Part shown: in pieces, positions 11,109 to 24,445 of the stretch
Position numbering within the stretch: the stretch's first letter is position 1
Layout of the letters: each line of letters starts with the position of its first letter
Source of the DNA: Lactarius indigo
Taxonomy: Eukaryota > Basidiomycota > Agaricomycetes > Russulales > Russulaceae
Direction of reading: 5' to 3'
Length of the DNA stretch: 64,000 bases
NCBI GenBank assembly: GCA_025766275.1
Contig: JAFKAC010000023.1
Location: 434,001-498,000 of the forward strand
Program-made: the position numbers and the translations under genes
The notes under the pieces: model-generated
What the model was told of the DNA's origin: nothing
Databases searched by the model: none
What the model saw: the letters and a program-made list of their open reading frames with translations, nothing else

Positions 11109-13960
11109 GACATGCCCCCACCGCTCATTGTTTGTTTTGTTTTTGTTCCACACATACCGCCTCATATCCTATCGCTGTCCTATACCCCCCTTCGTTGTTG
11201 TTCACGAGCTCATTCACACCCTATTCTTGACAACACATCAGACTACTCCCATTGTCATTTGCCATGTCTTACTTGTAGTTTTTTTTGTTGCGCTAATCGA
11301 AATTCCTCATTCGCAGCTTGAATCCACGATTTTTACCCTCTGCGCGATTGATGTGGGAAACCCATTGCGACCTCACCAAGTAGGTTAATCATCAAGTGAT
11401 CTGGCCAATCTTAAGGAAAACGTCCTATTGGAGCAGAATTCTATCAGGTCCGAGGGGAAGAAGCTCTTCGGCAAATCATCTACAGTAACCATTCTAAGCA
11501 ACAGGAGCTTTCCCTGTCCCAATGATTTTGATTGGCGCGTGACCACGTCATCATGGCACCCACTCAAATGACACCCCAGAGCACGCCACGACAGGCCGTC
11601 GTGATCCAGATCCTTCCCCGCTTGAGTTCACGAAACAAATGTTCCGTTATCATAAGGGAGGACCATGCGTGAACTGTATTGTAATTTGGCCAAAACGGTC
11701 GCATATATTGAATATCAATTTCAGGAGGGGCGCTTATCATCTTTAACAAGGCGCATTCCATACGCGTCGCGTCGGATCTCGAAAAACTGCGAAGCCCTTC
11801 TCGACATTCGAGCTCGAGACGAACGGCTCTAGGACCCAGTCGCGATTTCCTATTCAATGTCCATTTCCGGCGCGTCCGAGTCGGACAGCCTTGTCCAATG
11901 ATCGTCTTACACTTGGTAGGGTCTCCGTGCTCATTGCGTGCCAGAGGTCTTCAGTGTTCGGGAAAATGACTCCGCTATAGTTTCGTTCTTCGCCGATCGT
12001 TTCTTTCCTTCGAAAATCTCTTTAAGCACGAGTTCAAGCACGAGATCATTATTTGAGGCACAGACAACATAAGCGGGCTTTTCCTAGTCTTGGTGATCCC
12101 TTTTTTTTTTTTTTTTGTAATCTTTTGTTTGGAAAAGCAATTATAAGTAAGCACGAAGAGCGCCTCATACTGCACAGATGATTTCATACTAGTATCATTT
12201 AATTTCAGTGTACGTCTGCATGTACTGTACACGTACAGGACAACACCTTGCAATTGTGTTGGCTTTGGTCAGGTTCTTTAGATTATCTAATCTATATTTA
12301 CCGGCTACTTGTTAACCGGTACCCCTCAACACCCTCACGCCTTCGAATATCTTCTCTTCCCCACCGGGTCAATCCCTTCTTCAGATATTCCGGTCTCGGA
12401 TGTCAGCATATAGCCCGGCATTTCTGGCTCCCTGTCGGTGGTGTGTTATCATTACACAGCCACTGTAATGCCAGCGTCAATTGGTACAAGGTGCCAGTGC
12501 TGTGTTCATTCATCCATGATGACAGGAATGAAGAAGCCAACCAATGCTATAGCCGAGCCAAGCAAGCTCCACCTTCAGTGACAGGCTTCGATTTGACATC
12601 GTTCTGTGAACATTATTACTCTTAAGCTGCTGTTTCCGAGTCTCACCGTCGCAGATAGACCGGAGACGTGAGCCACGCCTCCATTCCTTTGTCAGAGCCC
12701 TTATAGCAAGGATGACGCCCCGCCTCGGGTATAACTGTACCGTATTACCGAGTGCGGGGGGACTCGATACGCATCGTCACCCAGGTATGGGCCAAATGCT
12801 TCGCTCAGTGGCAAATCTCCCCGCCTCCAACTCTCGTAGTCAGCGTGAACCTCTCTCACGTTTCAGGTGTCCGCCCAACACCTCTCAAAAAATGAAGAAT
12901 GGACAATGGCGCTTGCGACTGGAGGACTTCTCAGTCCGCACAATCTGCGTGCAGAGGAAGCGAGTTATACGTTATACGTACATATGATGCGACTCGTCCG
13001 GATCCAGTGCGATTCCAACTTCGCCGTCGTGTGAGCTTGATTGACGTCGATCGCGGCGATAACGCCAAAACTCTGTTAACTGTGTGTTGTACCGTATATT
13101 CTTCGCTCGGGCTAGCCCTTTAAGGCACAGCGGGGGTCAGCTCCCCGCGCCACGGAAACCACCGCGGATCATTCACCAGTCTGCGCGCTGACTTTGTGGT
13201 GTCTCGGAAATGCTTCGGAATCGTCAAACCTACCGGGGAGATGGGAGTCGTTGAGTAGAGCGGTCGGTGATTTCTCGAGCCGTCCCTAGGTTGGCTACCT
13301 ATTGCGCTCTACAATACCCTCGTTCAGGCAATGATCCTGAGAAAAGCAGGGGTGGTGCGGTGCTCGCGAGGGATATCTTTGGATTGATTTGGCGGGTACG
13401 GCCTGGACTCAAGACCAAATTGAATACTGATCTGACGAAAGTGAGTTACATAAGACCGATGAAACAGCTGGCAGGCCAATCTTTGACGGATGTGGAACTA
13501 TATATACTCATACCAGGCGGAAGTCCTGTCGAGAATGTGATGAACATGCTGGAAATGCGGGCTATGTATGCGCGAAGAAAAAAAGAAGGTGTTGGATCAA
13601 TGATGCGGCGTACTAATGCACAACAGAGACAAGAGGGAGTCTGCACACGCGATTCCCGGGGCGCGCACGCCAAAGTCAAGTCTGTGCCACCACCACGCGA
13701 CACGAATGCGTGAATTCGCCTAAATTCCTGCCCTACTATCCAACAGAACCTTCGACGAACAACGAAAAAAAAAAAGCTCTTGGGTATCCAACCCCAGCCA
13801 TTAGGCTCGAACGCTTCAAATTCAATGCCAAAATAAATTCGGGAGAATTGGTCGTATATGAATCGCAGATATTGGTGGCCTCTTCAGCGACGTTGGTAGT
13901 ATATCAGAGGAGGCTCTGACAAATAGAGAATTAGCAACTAGAAGGGGAAGGACAGTGGGC
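11109..13960. repeat. Spacer of SLATT unit C, repeated in units D and E
   Basis: Blocks of this spacer recur downstream of D and E. Examples are the 3' flank around 11280-11400 (like 15580-15700 and 21390-21500) and a block at about 12,600-13,200 containing ACCGAGTGCGGGG (like 18,060-18,700 and 22,860-23,500). An open frame at 13267-13713 lies inside this repeat but is not kept open in the other copies, so I do not call it a gene. There is a T18 tract at about 12,100. Confidence 0.6.
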
Positions 13961-14183
13961 GCATGGGTGCCTCACTCCGGTCTCCGGTGCCTACACACAG
14001 CAAATTAGGCAAACTGACAGATGTCCAACGTCCCTCAGCGAGGTGCCTGTCCGTTTTTCTGTGCCACCGACAGCTGTCTACTGCATCTGGCCTCTGTGAG
14101 TCCTCTGTGGCCCTCCCCTTTTATTGCGCGTGGTCGAGCTATCATGATCTGGCACTCCCCCCCCCTCCGATTCTTATCCCCTC

Positions 14184-15459
14184 ATGAGTACACCACAACC
14201 CAACGCGTCGACGCCGCCTACGGTGCACACCCCTCCCACCATCTCCGTACCGACCCCAGTCGGCGCGGTACAAACGATGATGTCTTTTCTTCCCCCGCCA
14301 GTCGCTTCTCAGGGTGCCCCGCCGACCACCCATCCAACGCCTGCATCACACCCAGAAATACCACCAGATGCACACTTGCCTTCACATACATCTATACTCG
14401 CGCCTGCAACACAGATCGCAGCTAATCTAAATGCTCATGCTTCTGCCTCTGTCTCGTCATACGGTGGACGCGCGCCCACGCCTCCGCACGGAACTGCCCG
14501 TGACCGTGACCCGCACTACTCCTTCCCAACCCTGCCAGAGCTTTTACACCACCCGCCAACATCTCGTTCTGACCTGCCGCAAGATGTTGGTTGCTTTGGT
14601 CGTCTGATCACAAGTAGCAAAACAGTTTGGCACCCTCGGAAACCCGTGCGTTCCTTGGTCACCACCTCTGCTGCTCCCTTATGATTGGCTGATCCTTTTG
14701 TTGCTGGTGTTTCCTCCTTGGACTAGTACAAAGAAGGTACGGTCGGCGCGAGATTGCAGCCGACGGTCGAATATTGCCGAGGTAGTGGCCACAAAAGCCG
14801 CGCAGAAAGGTGAGGACAAGAGACGACTTTTTCACTGCTGTATGCTGACCTTTTTCTTTTTGTGCGCATCGTACAGCACGCCTAACTGAGTGGCTTCTCA
14901 ATGGCGCCATCGGCCTCCAAGTTCTCATCGGCGCGCTCACTACGGCCTTGGGTGCTGTGTTGAGCGGTAAAAACGTGCAGATCCATACCCACTTCTGTAC
15001 CGTAACCAGTTTTTTGACCTCGTCGAGTCTAGACATCAGTCGCAATCTCTGTCCTCGGCGGTGCGGCGACGCTCGTGGCATCTTTCCTGGCACGTATGCG
15101 TTCTTCGAGCGAGCCCGATGCTTCTCGTCTTCGAGCGAAGAATCTCGATGGTTTCCTCCGCGAAGTCCAGGCGTTCCAGCTGGACCATGGGGGTGATACA
15201 GGAGCCAAGTGGGACAAGGAGATCAACAACTTCCGCACCAGCCTGGAGAATATACTGAGCAACCGGCCAGGAAGCGTCACGAACAACCCAGAGGCGGCAG
15301 TCCCTTACTCGGGTGCCCACAAGGGGGTGGGTGCCGCTGATCTCGCACCGGGATCCAATAAGGATGGGTAAGCGTACAGTTATCCTTTCCGCAGAAACTC
15401 GAGCTGAAAAGGTTGACCCATACAGGATGTATTTTTCGAGTGCGAAGAACCCTGTATAG
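14184..15459 (+). CDS. SLATT-domain protein, copy D (probably readable with a shifted splice donor)
   Basis: Proposed exons are 14184-14645, 14727-14781, 14877-14974, 15033-15367 and 15426-15459. Exon 1 is proline-rich (STPQPNASTPPTV). Exons 3 and 4 give the two membrane helices (GAIGLQVLIGALTTALG; TSVAISVLGGAATLVASFL), the motif RMRSSSEPDASRLRAK and a charged helical tail. The donor used by the other copies (GTGAGG at 14810) would break the frame by one base. A GTAGTG at 14782 restores it, at the cost of about nine residues of linker. Either the gene uses that donor and is functional, or it carries a one-base lesion in exon 2. The SLATT exons themselves are intact. The last exon is short (MYFSSAKNPV). 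Confidence 0.6.
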
Positions 15460-18400
15460 AATTTGTTTACAATTCTCGTTTATTGTATTTCCCGGGTGTC
15501 ATATACTATACATCGCTGTTCTATGTCTCCTATTGACATCTTACTCCCCATGGTCACTCTCCATTTCTTTTTTTTTTCTGTGGTGCTAATCGAAATTCCT
15601 CATTTCACGTCCCCGCCCCAATACTGAGAGTTCCGCGCGCCTGATGCATAGGGAAAAGAAACCAAACAGTAAATCATCGAGCGGTTTGGTAATACCACTA
15701 TTGGAGCGGAATTCCAGTTCCGAAGCTGTTATAAGTAGTTCTTTCCGAGGCGCTTCCGAGGCGATGCCCTGCAGCAAGCAACGTCACTCTGATGTTGATT
15801 GGTGCCGTAAATGGCGCGTGACCATGTCTCTTGTTCCCACTCACTCTGATGCGCCAGTGCCACACATATTTTAGGCACGCCATGTCAGGTCGTGGTGTTG
15901 CACCCGTAGCGTGCAGTATTCCAAATGTTTACTGTCTCAAAAGGAGTGGATCGTGCAACTATAGTGTGACGGTCCTCCGGGCCGGGACGTCCGTTGAATT
16001 CTTGGGGACAGTGCTTGAGGGTTATTGTCGTTTGCCATTGCCGAACGCTGACTCAAGGATAGTGCACGACAGGGGTCGACAGGGGCGATGGTCCTTCTCA
16101 CACACCTTCCGCAGCCTACTCTGCATTGGGTGAATTATGCGCTGCCCATTACTCGAGGATCTTTCCGCCACCCCATCTTGAGTGTCAAGTTTTCGAATGT
16201 ACGCGTGTAAACTACTACTCGTACACTATACAGGGCGTACAACAATAGATTTTGCTTAAGGAGGGGTATGGGCTTTTCGTTTGCGATGTCGAACGTGACG
16301 TCCAGTGACATGGTTTCCGCGAGTCTTGCCGCGAGTAGCTCAGATTTCTATACGATCGAATGACGACTCAAGATAATGTCAGTGTACGTGCAATGCTCAG
16401 CATCGTACAAGTGAGTGAAGCAAGCGCGTCGTATAACGCGTCGTTCTGATCACGTTGATGTGTACCGGAGTGGAGCTGGTGGGGAAGTTAAGATGATCAG
16501 CATGTGGGCGGCATGTGGGCAACACGTTTGTTCTGGGTGTGCCGCGTGTGTAGGGGGGTATTGGCAAAGAAAGGGGGAGCACGTTCTTACGTGTACGTGT
16601 ACAGGAGGGTAGTTCGCATTGGGCTTTCACTCGTGTACCACCTCATCTCAAAGCAATGCAATTCCAGCTGAACTGCGGAAGGCAGGGCGTTCTTCAACAC
16701 GATGGAAGAGTTGGACGGTCAGTTTTGTATCCTGCGACGCAAGTAATCGTTCAGTTCGGAGACAGGAGGAAGCCTTGCGGGGAGACCGATTGAAAACTCC
16801 TCGTCCTCGGCGTAAATTGTGGATGGGGGTCACCATGCGGAAGATCTGTTCTTCTGCCAGATGCAGCACCGTCGTTGCCTTCAAAACGTGGTATCTGATT
16901 ACGATCAATCGTTACCGCATATATCTCGACGAATGGTTTGTGTGGTCTCTGACATGGTTCGTTTTTTGCGGCGCAGCGACGGTGTAATCGGATTCGAGTG
17001 GATGGAAGAGGATGCGCGGAAGGTAAGTTCGGCTCCTTACGCACGCTTCTTCTCTGTGCTGATATCTGTAGCCTCTTCTTGCGTGGGCCAATCTAGAGTT
17101 TTTCGTCCATCGTGCGTGTTCCATTTGTGTGCGTGCACGGCGGCAAGAGTAGCTTTGTTTAGCTCGTGGTAAATAGCAGAAACGCAAGTTGGATGTCTTG
17201 TCGTAGTGTGCCGCCAAAGTCGTTGATTACATGTCTTCATTGCGCGCAGAGTTTGTGCTGCGTCGGTAATAACACTGTAATTTGTAGTCGAAAATTAGTC
17301 GTTTCTTTGCTTACATCTTCACGTTGCGCGTTTTCTTTCAAGACTTCGTTTGTGCTTTACGTTCTCCTTTTGTGATGTAAATGGTGACGATGTGGATCGC
17401 GGGTTCATTTTCTGAGCTTTCCCACAGGTAGTAGAACAGAGGGTCAGAGAAAGCGGCTTTTGACGCGAGAGGACTGTATGGGTGAAGTATCGGGTTTTGT
17501 AGGGAAATGTTGCAAAGTAGAGCAAGTTATACGTACGGTTACAGAAGGGTGGCTCAGTATACGAGATTCCTCCTTCATCAGGGTATGAAGTTCAATAGGG
17601 ATTTGATTGCGCTTTCGCCCACGACAGAGCGACATATAGTTGACCATGTGTGAAAGCTGATTGCAAAACTTTGCCCTTGCCCTTGAGCTTGAGATTTCGT
17701 CGTAGACGCGGGAATTTAAAGAGGCTAACTGTAGGATTAAGATCACGTGGCCGACTGTACAGAGCCCTTGAGCTTCTTCGAACCGTGACATCCTGCCAGT
17801 GGTTCGCTCCTTGTTCACGCCTAGCTTTCGGGCTTGGTGCTGCGTACGAAGGCATTTCTGAGCCATCCAATGATCCATCGCTACGCCCACCCTATGCTAC
17901 AGGCGCGACGAGACTCGAGAGTACGAGGTTGACCGAGGGACGCCATCATATCAGTGATGTGATGAGTGCTAGTGCTATCTCCGAGCCAATAAAGCTTTTC
18001 CATCGCTGCTGGCACTGTAAAATCAAATGCTCGTACAGTAATTACAGTGACAGACTTGATTTTGACATCATTCCGTGTATATTACGCGTAAGCTGCTGCT
18101 TTTCACCGTCGTCGCAGGCAGACCGGAGACGTGCGCAAACGCTTCCATTCCTCTGTCTGAGCTCGGAATAACAATGATGACATTCCATCCTCGGGTATGG
18201 CTTAAAGTATCACCGAGTGCGGGGGACTCGCTGCACATCATCCAGACTTGGATTGTTTGCCCCGGTGGCAGTCAAGTTCCCACCTCCCAACTCTCGTGGT
18301 CAGCGCCACATCTCTCACATTTCGGGTGTCACTCTGGGCTACCCCTCCCGAATTATAAAGAATAAAAATCAACGTGCCTTGCACTGGAGTACTTCCTGGC

Positions 18401-19580
18401 CCACACAAATGTGTGCGCAGAGCTAGATAGGAAACGAAAAGATACGTGCATATCCGGGTCCAGTGCAAACCTTGATCGATGTCGATCACAGGGGTAAACG
18501 CCAAAAGTCTCTTACTGTATGCGTGCTTTCTTTTTTCCCCCCCCCTTGGCTCGCACAGGCCCTTACGGTAAGGCGCAACTGGTCAAATCTGGGTCAAATC
18601 TCACCACGGAAACCATCGCGGATCATTCACCTAACTTTGTGGTTCTTCGGAAATCCCTCGGAATCACCCAGCACGGCAACGGAGGTCGCTAAGTCGAGTG
18701 GTTGGTGTTCTCTCGAGCGGCGTGCGCGACCCGGACTTGAGAATTGCCGATATGACGAAAGTGGAACAAATGAAACAGTTCGTGGGCTAGCTTTATCTTC
18801 GTGGGACATCCCCCAACACCATCGCATTCGTCGCTCGCTCCCCGTGATCGTTCAAGCTTAAGCTCAAGTGCCGAGGCAGAGAGGTCTGGGAGGATGTCCG
18901 TGCTGGGATGATACTTAATTATCGTTGTACTTTCCATATAACCACGTTTGCATCTCACTACTGTAGCTGATAGCTCGTGATACACATCAACGCAATTATT
19001 CCGCCCTTTGTGCTCTTGTCCTAGACTGAAATCTGGAGCGCCCTTGCTGGTGTCCTGTGCGAAGGTAACCTCTTCCCTTCCGCCCGAAAACCTCGACAAG
19101 GGTTTCCACTTGCCGTTCGCCTTGTCGAGGATCGCTTACGTTCTCACCACCGTGCCGTATCGGAGCTGCAAGTCTAGACCGCCTCGTAGGAGATGTGTAA
19201 GCGTCCATGAGCCCGATCGAATGACAGGCCAAGAGAGACCTGGAGATGGTGCGTCAAGGCTTCCATCACCCTCCTCCCTGCCCTCCTCAGTCGCAGGACA
19301 TCTCGAGAAGACTCAGCTGAAACGTTGCCGATAGGCCCGACCCTCTGTCTCTTTGTGCATGACGCTCATTCTACCGCGTCCTGTACCCTAATTCGGGTCC
19401 TATACTCTGCCCCATTTAATCCAGATGACCAGTGTCTCCTGCTATGTCGTTGCTTTCGGCTCCGGGGAGCTCATGGGAAGTCCGCGTACATAAACGCAAT
19501 AATTACAATGCCTTATATGATGTTGATAGGCGCTCAATTTTAATTTCCCTATTTATAAACTCCGCTTCCAGCCCCTTGGC
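15460..19580. repeat. Spacer of SLATT unit D with an extra block of about 1.5 kb
   Basis: The segments at about 15,500-15,980 and 17,900-19,340 match the spacers of units C and E, while about 16,000-17,600 has no counterpart there and looks like an insertion or a retained ancestral segment. Within it, 16,660-17,030 shows short open segments bounded by GT/AG words (for example FEWMEEDARK before a GTAAGT at about 17,020) that might be a gene fragment. I do not recognise a family. The block at 18,870-19,340 supplies the empty site of the 4.2-kb transposon. Confidence 0.5.
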
Positions 19581-19873
19581 ACCTTGGGGACGATCGCCGA
19601 TTGGTATCCGTTAACGGACTCAATGCAAACCTGCGCTATGAACACACCGACAAAGCACCCGCAAAAGGGAGGACAATCCGAGCGCACGCGTGACGCCACC
19701 CCGACCCGCCATCAGCTGTTCGCGAATAGCAAATCAGGTGTCCATCGACCAGGTGCATGGGTACTAATGACAGCTGTCTATTTGACTGGCCTCTGTAGCC
19801 CTCCCTTTTTATTCTGCGTGGGTTAAAGCCATCATGATCATCTGGCTTTTCTCTCTTCGGTCCTTGTCCCCCC

Positions 19874-21213
19874 ATGAGCATGAGTACGCCACAGCCCAAC
19901 GTTCCGACGCCACCACCTACGGAGCCCACCCCTCCCGTCAATCCCGTGCCGACAATACCACTCGGTGCGGTACAAACGTTGATCTCTCAATTGCCGCCAG
20001 TCGTCTCTCAGGGTGCTCCGTCGCCATATACAACGTCCGCGTCACCCGTGGAAATCTCACAAGATGCACCCGTGCACGCATCTTCACCACCTGTATCTGC
20101 ACCCGAACCTGCGCCCGCAACGCAGATCGCTGCAGATCCTGCAGATCCTGCACCTACCTCTACCTTATCACACGGTGACCGCGCACCCACACCTCCGCGC
20201 GGGACTGCCCGTGTCACGCGCTCCTACTCGGCCTTCGTACCACTGGCAGAGTCTTCGCTTCCACCGCCGCGACCCATCCCACTGCCTGGCCTCAATGGCT
20301 CTCGTCGCCGGACTACCCATTACACAGATCCCGAGACTGTTCGGCAGATTCAGGACGATACTGGAGTACATGTGCGTTCCTCGACCAACAATTATGTTTC
20401 CTCGTGGCCGCCTCCTGACCCTTATGCTGCTGGTGCTGGCGCCCCCTCCTTCGGCCAGTACCCCGGAGGTTCTGTCGGCGCACGATTGCAGCCAACTATT
20501 GACGATGCCACCGTAGAGTGCGCAAAAGCCGCGCGGACAGGTGAGAACAAGAGTCGACTTTTCACTAGCACGCGCCGTAAATCCCTTCTGCTGACGTGTT
20601 GTTCGTGTGTGTGTGTGTGTCGTACAGCACAACTAACGGAGTGGCTTCTCAACACCGCCATTGGCCTCCAAGTTCTCATCGGTGCGCTCACTACGGCTTT
20701 AGGTGCCGCATTGAGTGGTAAAAACGTGCGGATCTGCGCCCCCTGCTCTGCACCGTAATCCATTTCTGACGTCGTCGGGTCTAGACATCCGTCGCGATCT
20801 CCATCCTCGGCGGTGCGGCAACGCTCATAGCGTCATACCTGGCACGCATGCGTAGTTCGAACGAGCCCGAGTCATCGCGTCTTCGGGCGGACGCCCTCAA
20901 CCATTTCTTGCGTGAGATCAAGGGGTTTCAGATGGACCATGGGCACGAACTCGGGCATGAGTGGGACGAGAAGATCAATGGCTTCCGCCTCGGCCTGGAG
21001 AACACGCTGGGAAGCCGGCCAGGAAGCGTCATGATCAACCCGGAGGCAGTAGAGAAGGGGGTTGGTATCGCGAATCCCGTACCAAGGTTTGACGGGGCTG
21101 GGTAAGTGTGCAGTGATCCACCCTGCGGAAGCTTGAGCTAAAAAGGGCGGATCTATGACAGGGTGTATCCTTCGACTGCGACGAACCCCAAGTTGGGATT
21201 CCCACCGGTTTAG
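19874..21213 (+). CDS. SLATT-domain protein, copy E (intact, 348 or 377 aa)
   Basis: Exons 19874-20371, 20459-20540, 20628-20725, 20785-21101 and 21162-21213 join in frame. Residues 1-190 are proline-rich (STPQPNVPTPPPTEPTP). Membrane helices lie at about 197-220 (TAIGLQVLIGALTTALG) and 227-246 (TSVAISILGGAATLIASYL), then RMRSSNEPESSRLRAD and a charged tail with LREIKGFQMDHGHE. The final exon (VYPSTATNPKLGFPPV) is supported by the same exon in C and by conserved GTAAGT and TGACAG splice sites. The 87 nt at 20372-20458 have intron borders and align with intron 1 of copies A and B, but are an exact multiple of three without stops, so both splice forms code. A second ATG six bases downstream could also start translation. 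Confidence 0.82.
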
Positions 21214-23861
21214 GATATGCTTTCCCTCTTATTGGTCGACATCCCGCACATCACGTCCACCGCTGTCCTATACCCCGTTCCCCGTTGTCTGCTGTCCACG
21301 GGGTTTTTTATCGACATACTGTTACTGTACTTTTGATGACGCACCAGGCCACGTTCCATTCCATTGTCTCTTCTCACTTGTAGTTTTCTTTTTGTTGTGC
21401 TAATCAAAATACCTCATCACAGCTTAGATCCATCCGCTCTTGTACTGCGGAATGATCTCTGCGCGCCTTGTGCATGGGGGAAAGAAAACCTTCACGATAT
21501 CACCAAGTGATTTGGCCGACCCCAAGGAAAGGAAAGTGATGTTGCGCACATGACAGTGTCGTAATTGCTCCACTGACGCTCCAAGGCCCCATATGCTTTA
21601 GGCACGACCTGTCAGACATGTCAGACCGTGGTGGTGCTGTAACCCCTTGCGCGAGTCACGTATTCCACATGACGTTTCTGTTATCAGAAGGAAGAAGGTC
21701 CGTGCGTATGACATCTGTAATTTGGCCTAAACGGTCGCATGCATTACCTAAATATTAAAGGCGCCTATCTTTCGGCGGTATACATTTGTATGTGCGCCGA
21801 ACGAAGCTTCTCTCCACACTCGAACTCAGTCGCGGTCCCTCTCCAGAAAAAAAAAAAAAAAGACAATCGAGGTTCTTTCATCAAGAATATCCGAGGGTTG
21901 TGCGCCCAGGGATCGGATCGAATGCAAATCCTCTGTATCCACTTTCGGCTGAGACTGCCGTCAGTGTTGTCAGCATGCGGGGTTACTCATGGGGCTACCA
22001 TTTCCTGACCATAGTGCCCCACGCCAGTGGTACCAGGAGGGTAACAACTTCCTTCGCATCCTGTTTTGGACTTTCCTTGGTTCGGTGATCGACTTGCACT
22101 GGACTCAGATAGGGGCTCGCGGTCCGTATTCGTTAAGTTACGAGTAATCGAGTTCACTCCACTGTGTGGGAGAGGAGCGACTCTGCTAGTTCTTACTTAT
22201 CCTTCACGTATCTGTTACTTCCTTCAGATCCTCTCTTTGTTGGAACACGAGACAGAGACAGCTTAAGGGAGTCAATTTATTAGCTCACTTGCACTGGCAG
22301 GCTGGTGGTCTTTGTTGTAAGAGCAATGGTACAGACAGTGGGCTCGACTCAGAAAAGCGTCTTTAATTGATACATCGAGAGAGCGTGTATCTTTCGTTAT
22401 ACAGAATGATTTAACGTTAGCCTCATCTATGCGTACAAGATAATTGACTCGATTACCGTGAGGTTAGGCTATCTACTATTTTTAGCGCCTCGGATGTTAC
22501 CGGATTAATTATCAATCTCTGTTGACCAGTACTCCCTCTCCACCCCGTTGTGGGAAATATCTCTTGTCTTGGAAACCACGCCATTGTCTAGCTCCCCTGC
22601 TGGTGGTACGCTACTTATTAACCCTGGCTAGCCTGAATGTTTGGGCTTGGCTTCTTAGCATGACCACGTCTCTGAGTCATCCCTACTGTAACACTCACTT
22701 TGCGCTACGGACTCGACGAGACTGACTGAGAGACGCTAGTCTATCTAGACATCCGCGACGATCGCTGGTGCTATCGCCGAGTCAAGCAATATTTGCCGTC
22801 GGCCCATCGCTGCTGGTGCAGTGAAATTACATGCTCGTACGGTGGACTGACAGACTCTAGTTTGACATCATTCCGTGGATATTACGCTTAAGTCGCTGCT
22901 TTTCACCGTCATCCGCAGGTAGACCGTAGACGTGCGCAAAATGTACCCATTCCCCTGTCTGAGCTCGGACAGCAACGATGACGTCCCGTTTCGGGGTATA
23001 GCTGCACAGTATCACCGAATGCGGGGGACTCGATCATGCACATCATTCATACTTAGCGGCATGTTTTCCACCTGTAGCGATCTTCCTTCCTCCAAGTATC
23101 GTGGCCACCGTGACCCTTCTCACATTTTGGGTGTCTGCCTACCTCCTCAAAGGATAAGGAATAAGAATAAAGACGCTTGCACTGGAGTCTTTCCAACCCG
23201 TACGACCCCGCGCGGTGCAGAGCCAGATAGGAAACAAAAAAGTTTATACGTACAAAGTATGTCATGCAACTTATCTGGGACCAGTGCAACCTTGATCGAT
23301 GCCGATCGCGGGGGGGTAATGCCAAAACTTTCTTACTGTATACTTTCGCCTTTCTGGGCTCCCACGAGCCCCCTTCTGTAAGGCACAACGAAGTCAACTC
23401 TCTGCGTCTCACCACGGGACTTGAAACCACCTCGGATCATTCGCCGCCGTCTACCAATGCCGAGGAGATACTGCAACGGAGGTCGCCGAGTAGAGCACTC
23501 GGTGTTTCTTTCGGGCAGTCTCCGGGTTGGACGTTGAACATTGTCCACATGTGCAACCCAAACAGCTTACGGGCCAACTTGAACTTCCTCAGGTTGGGCC
23601 GTCCCCCAAACACGCATCACTGTTCTCTGCCCTCGCTCCGCTCATAGTGATCACTCAAGTGCCAAGGCAGAGAGATCTGCGACGGCGTCCCATCCTTCAT
23701 TCTCATCATACTTTCGTACAGCCACATTTTCCCCCAACTCGTATCGCACCGGCTGGTAGTCTACGACGAACAAAGTTCACGCCGAACGCTCAGCAGAACA
23801 ATTCCGCCCTTTATGCCCTTATTTTTTTTCCCGAGCGAGATCTTTCCGGTATCCTGTAACC
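21214..23861. repeat. Spacer of SLATT unit E
   Basis: This is a non-coding repeat partner of the C and D spacers. The blocks at 21,346-21,530 and 22,860-23,500 align with 11,240-11,400 and 18,060-18,700. An A15 tract lies near 21,847. I see no gene. The segment ends at the TA duplicated by the mariner insertion. Confidence 0.55.
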
Positions 23862-23863
23862 TA

Positions 23864-23890
23864 CAGCAGTTTTCATAACACCTGGCCCCT
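23864..23890 (+). repeat. Left terminal inverted repeat of the mariner element
   Basis: 27 bp that pair with 28063-28089, with two mismatches. Preceded by a TA at 23862-23863. Confidence 0.85.
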
Positions 23891-24445
23891 TACGACCACT
23901 TTACAGACACAGGCGCGGTTTAAATGGGCACCTTGGTGACCATGCCGAATTTTTTTCCCACAAAAATTAATCGCAGTAATTATTCAATGAATTTATATAT
24001 TCCACTTATCAGTTTTGAAACGAAAAAACTATCCCTTGGTGTAGCAAGGCACTACACCCTGACTACCGGTCTGCGCAGCTAATAAGTTGGTTCCGACGGG
24101 ATAGGAAAAATAGTCATATTGAATGTATATTACAATACAAAGCTAGTTGTCAACGAGAGGGAAGAACACACATGGGCCACATGAGACCTGAACCCGAAAG
24201 ACATGCCATTGAGGTATTGCGATACACGCATCACGTCGCTTGTGTAGTCAACATTGCCCATTGCTGCCGTTGTTGGTGCTAGCAATGACAATATTTGGGG
24301 TTTGGGACAGGGCGCTGGTAGGTAGTGAGGGCGAGAAGTGGACCACGATTCAACAGTGACGCGAAGAGGGGAACCCTGAAAAAGTTCAGAGTATAAGTAC
24401 GTAGCGGAGAGTTGGCACCAAAGGGGTCAACTTACTTTGACATCA

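Noticed and set aside
13267..13713. 148-codon open frame with a protein-like middle
   Set aside because: The same repeat block in units D and E is not open in this frame, so it is not under coding constraint.
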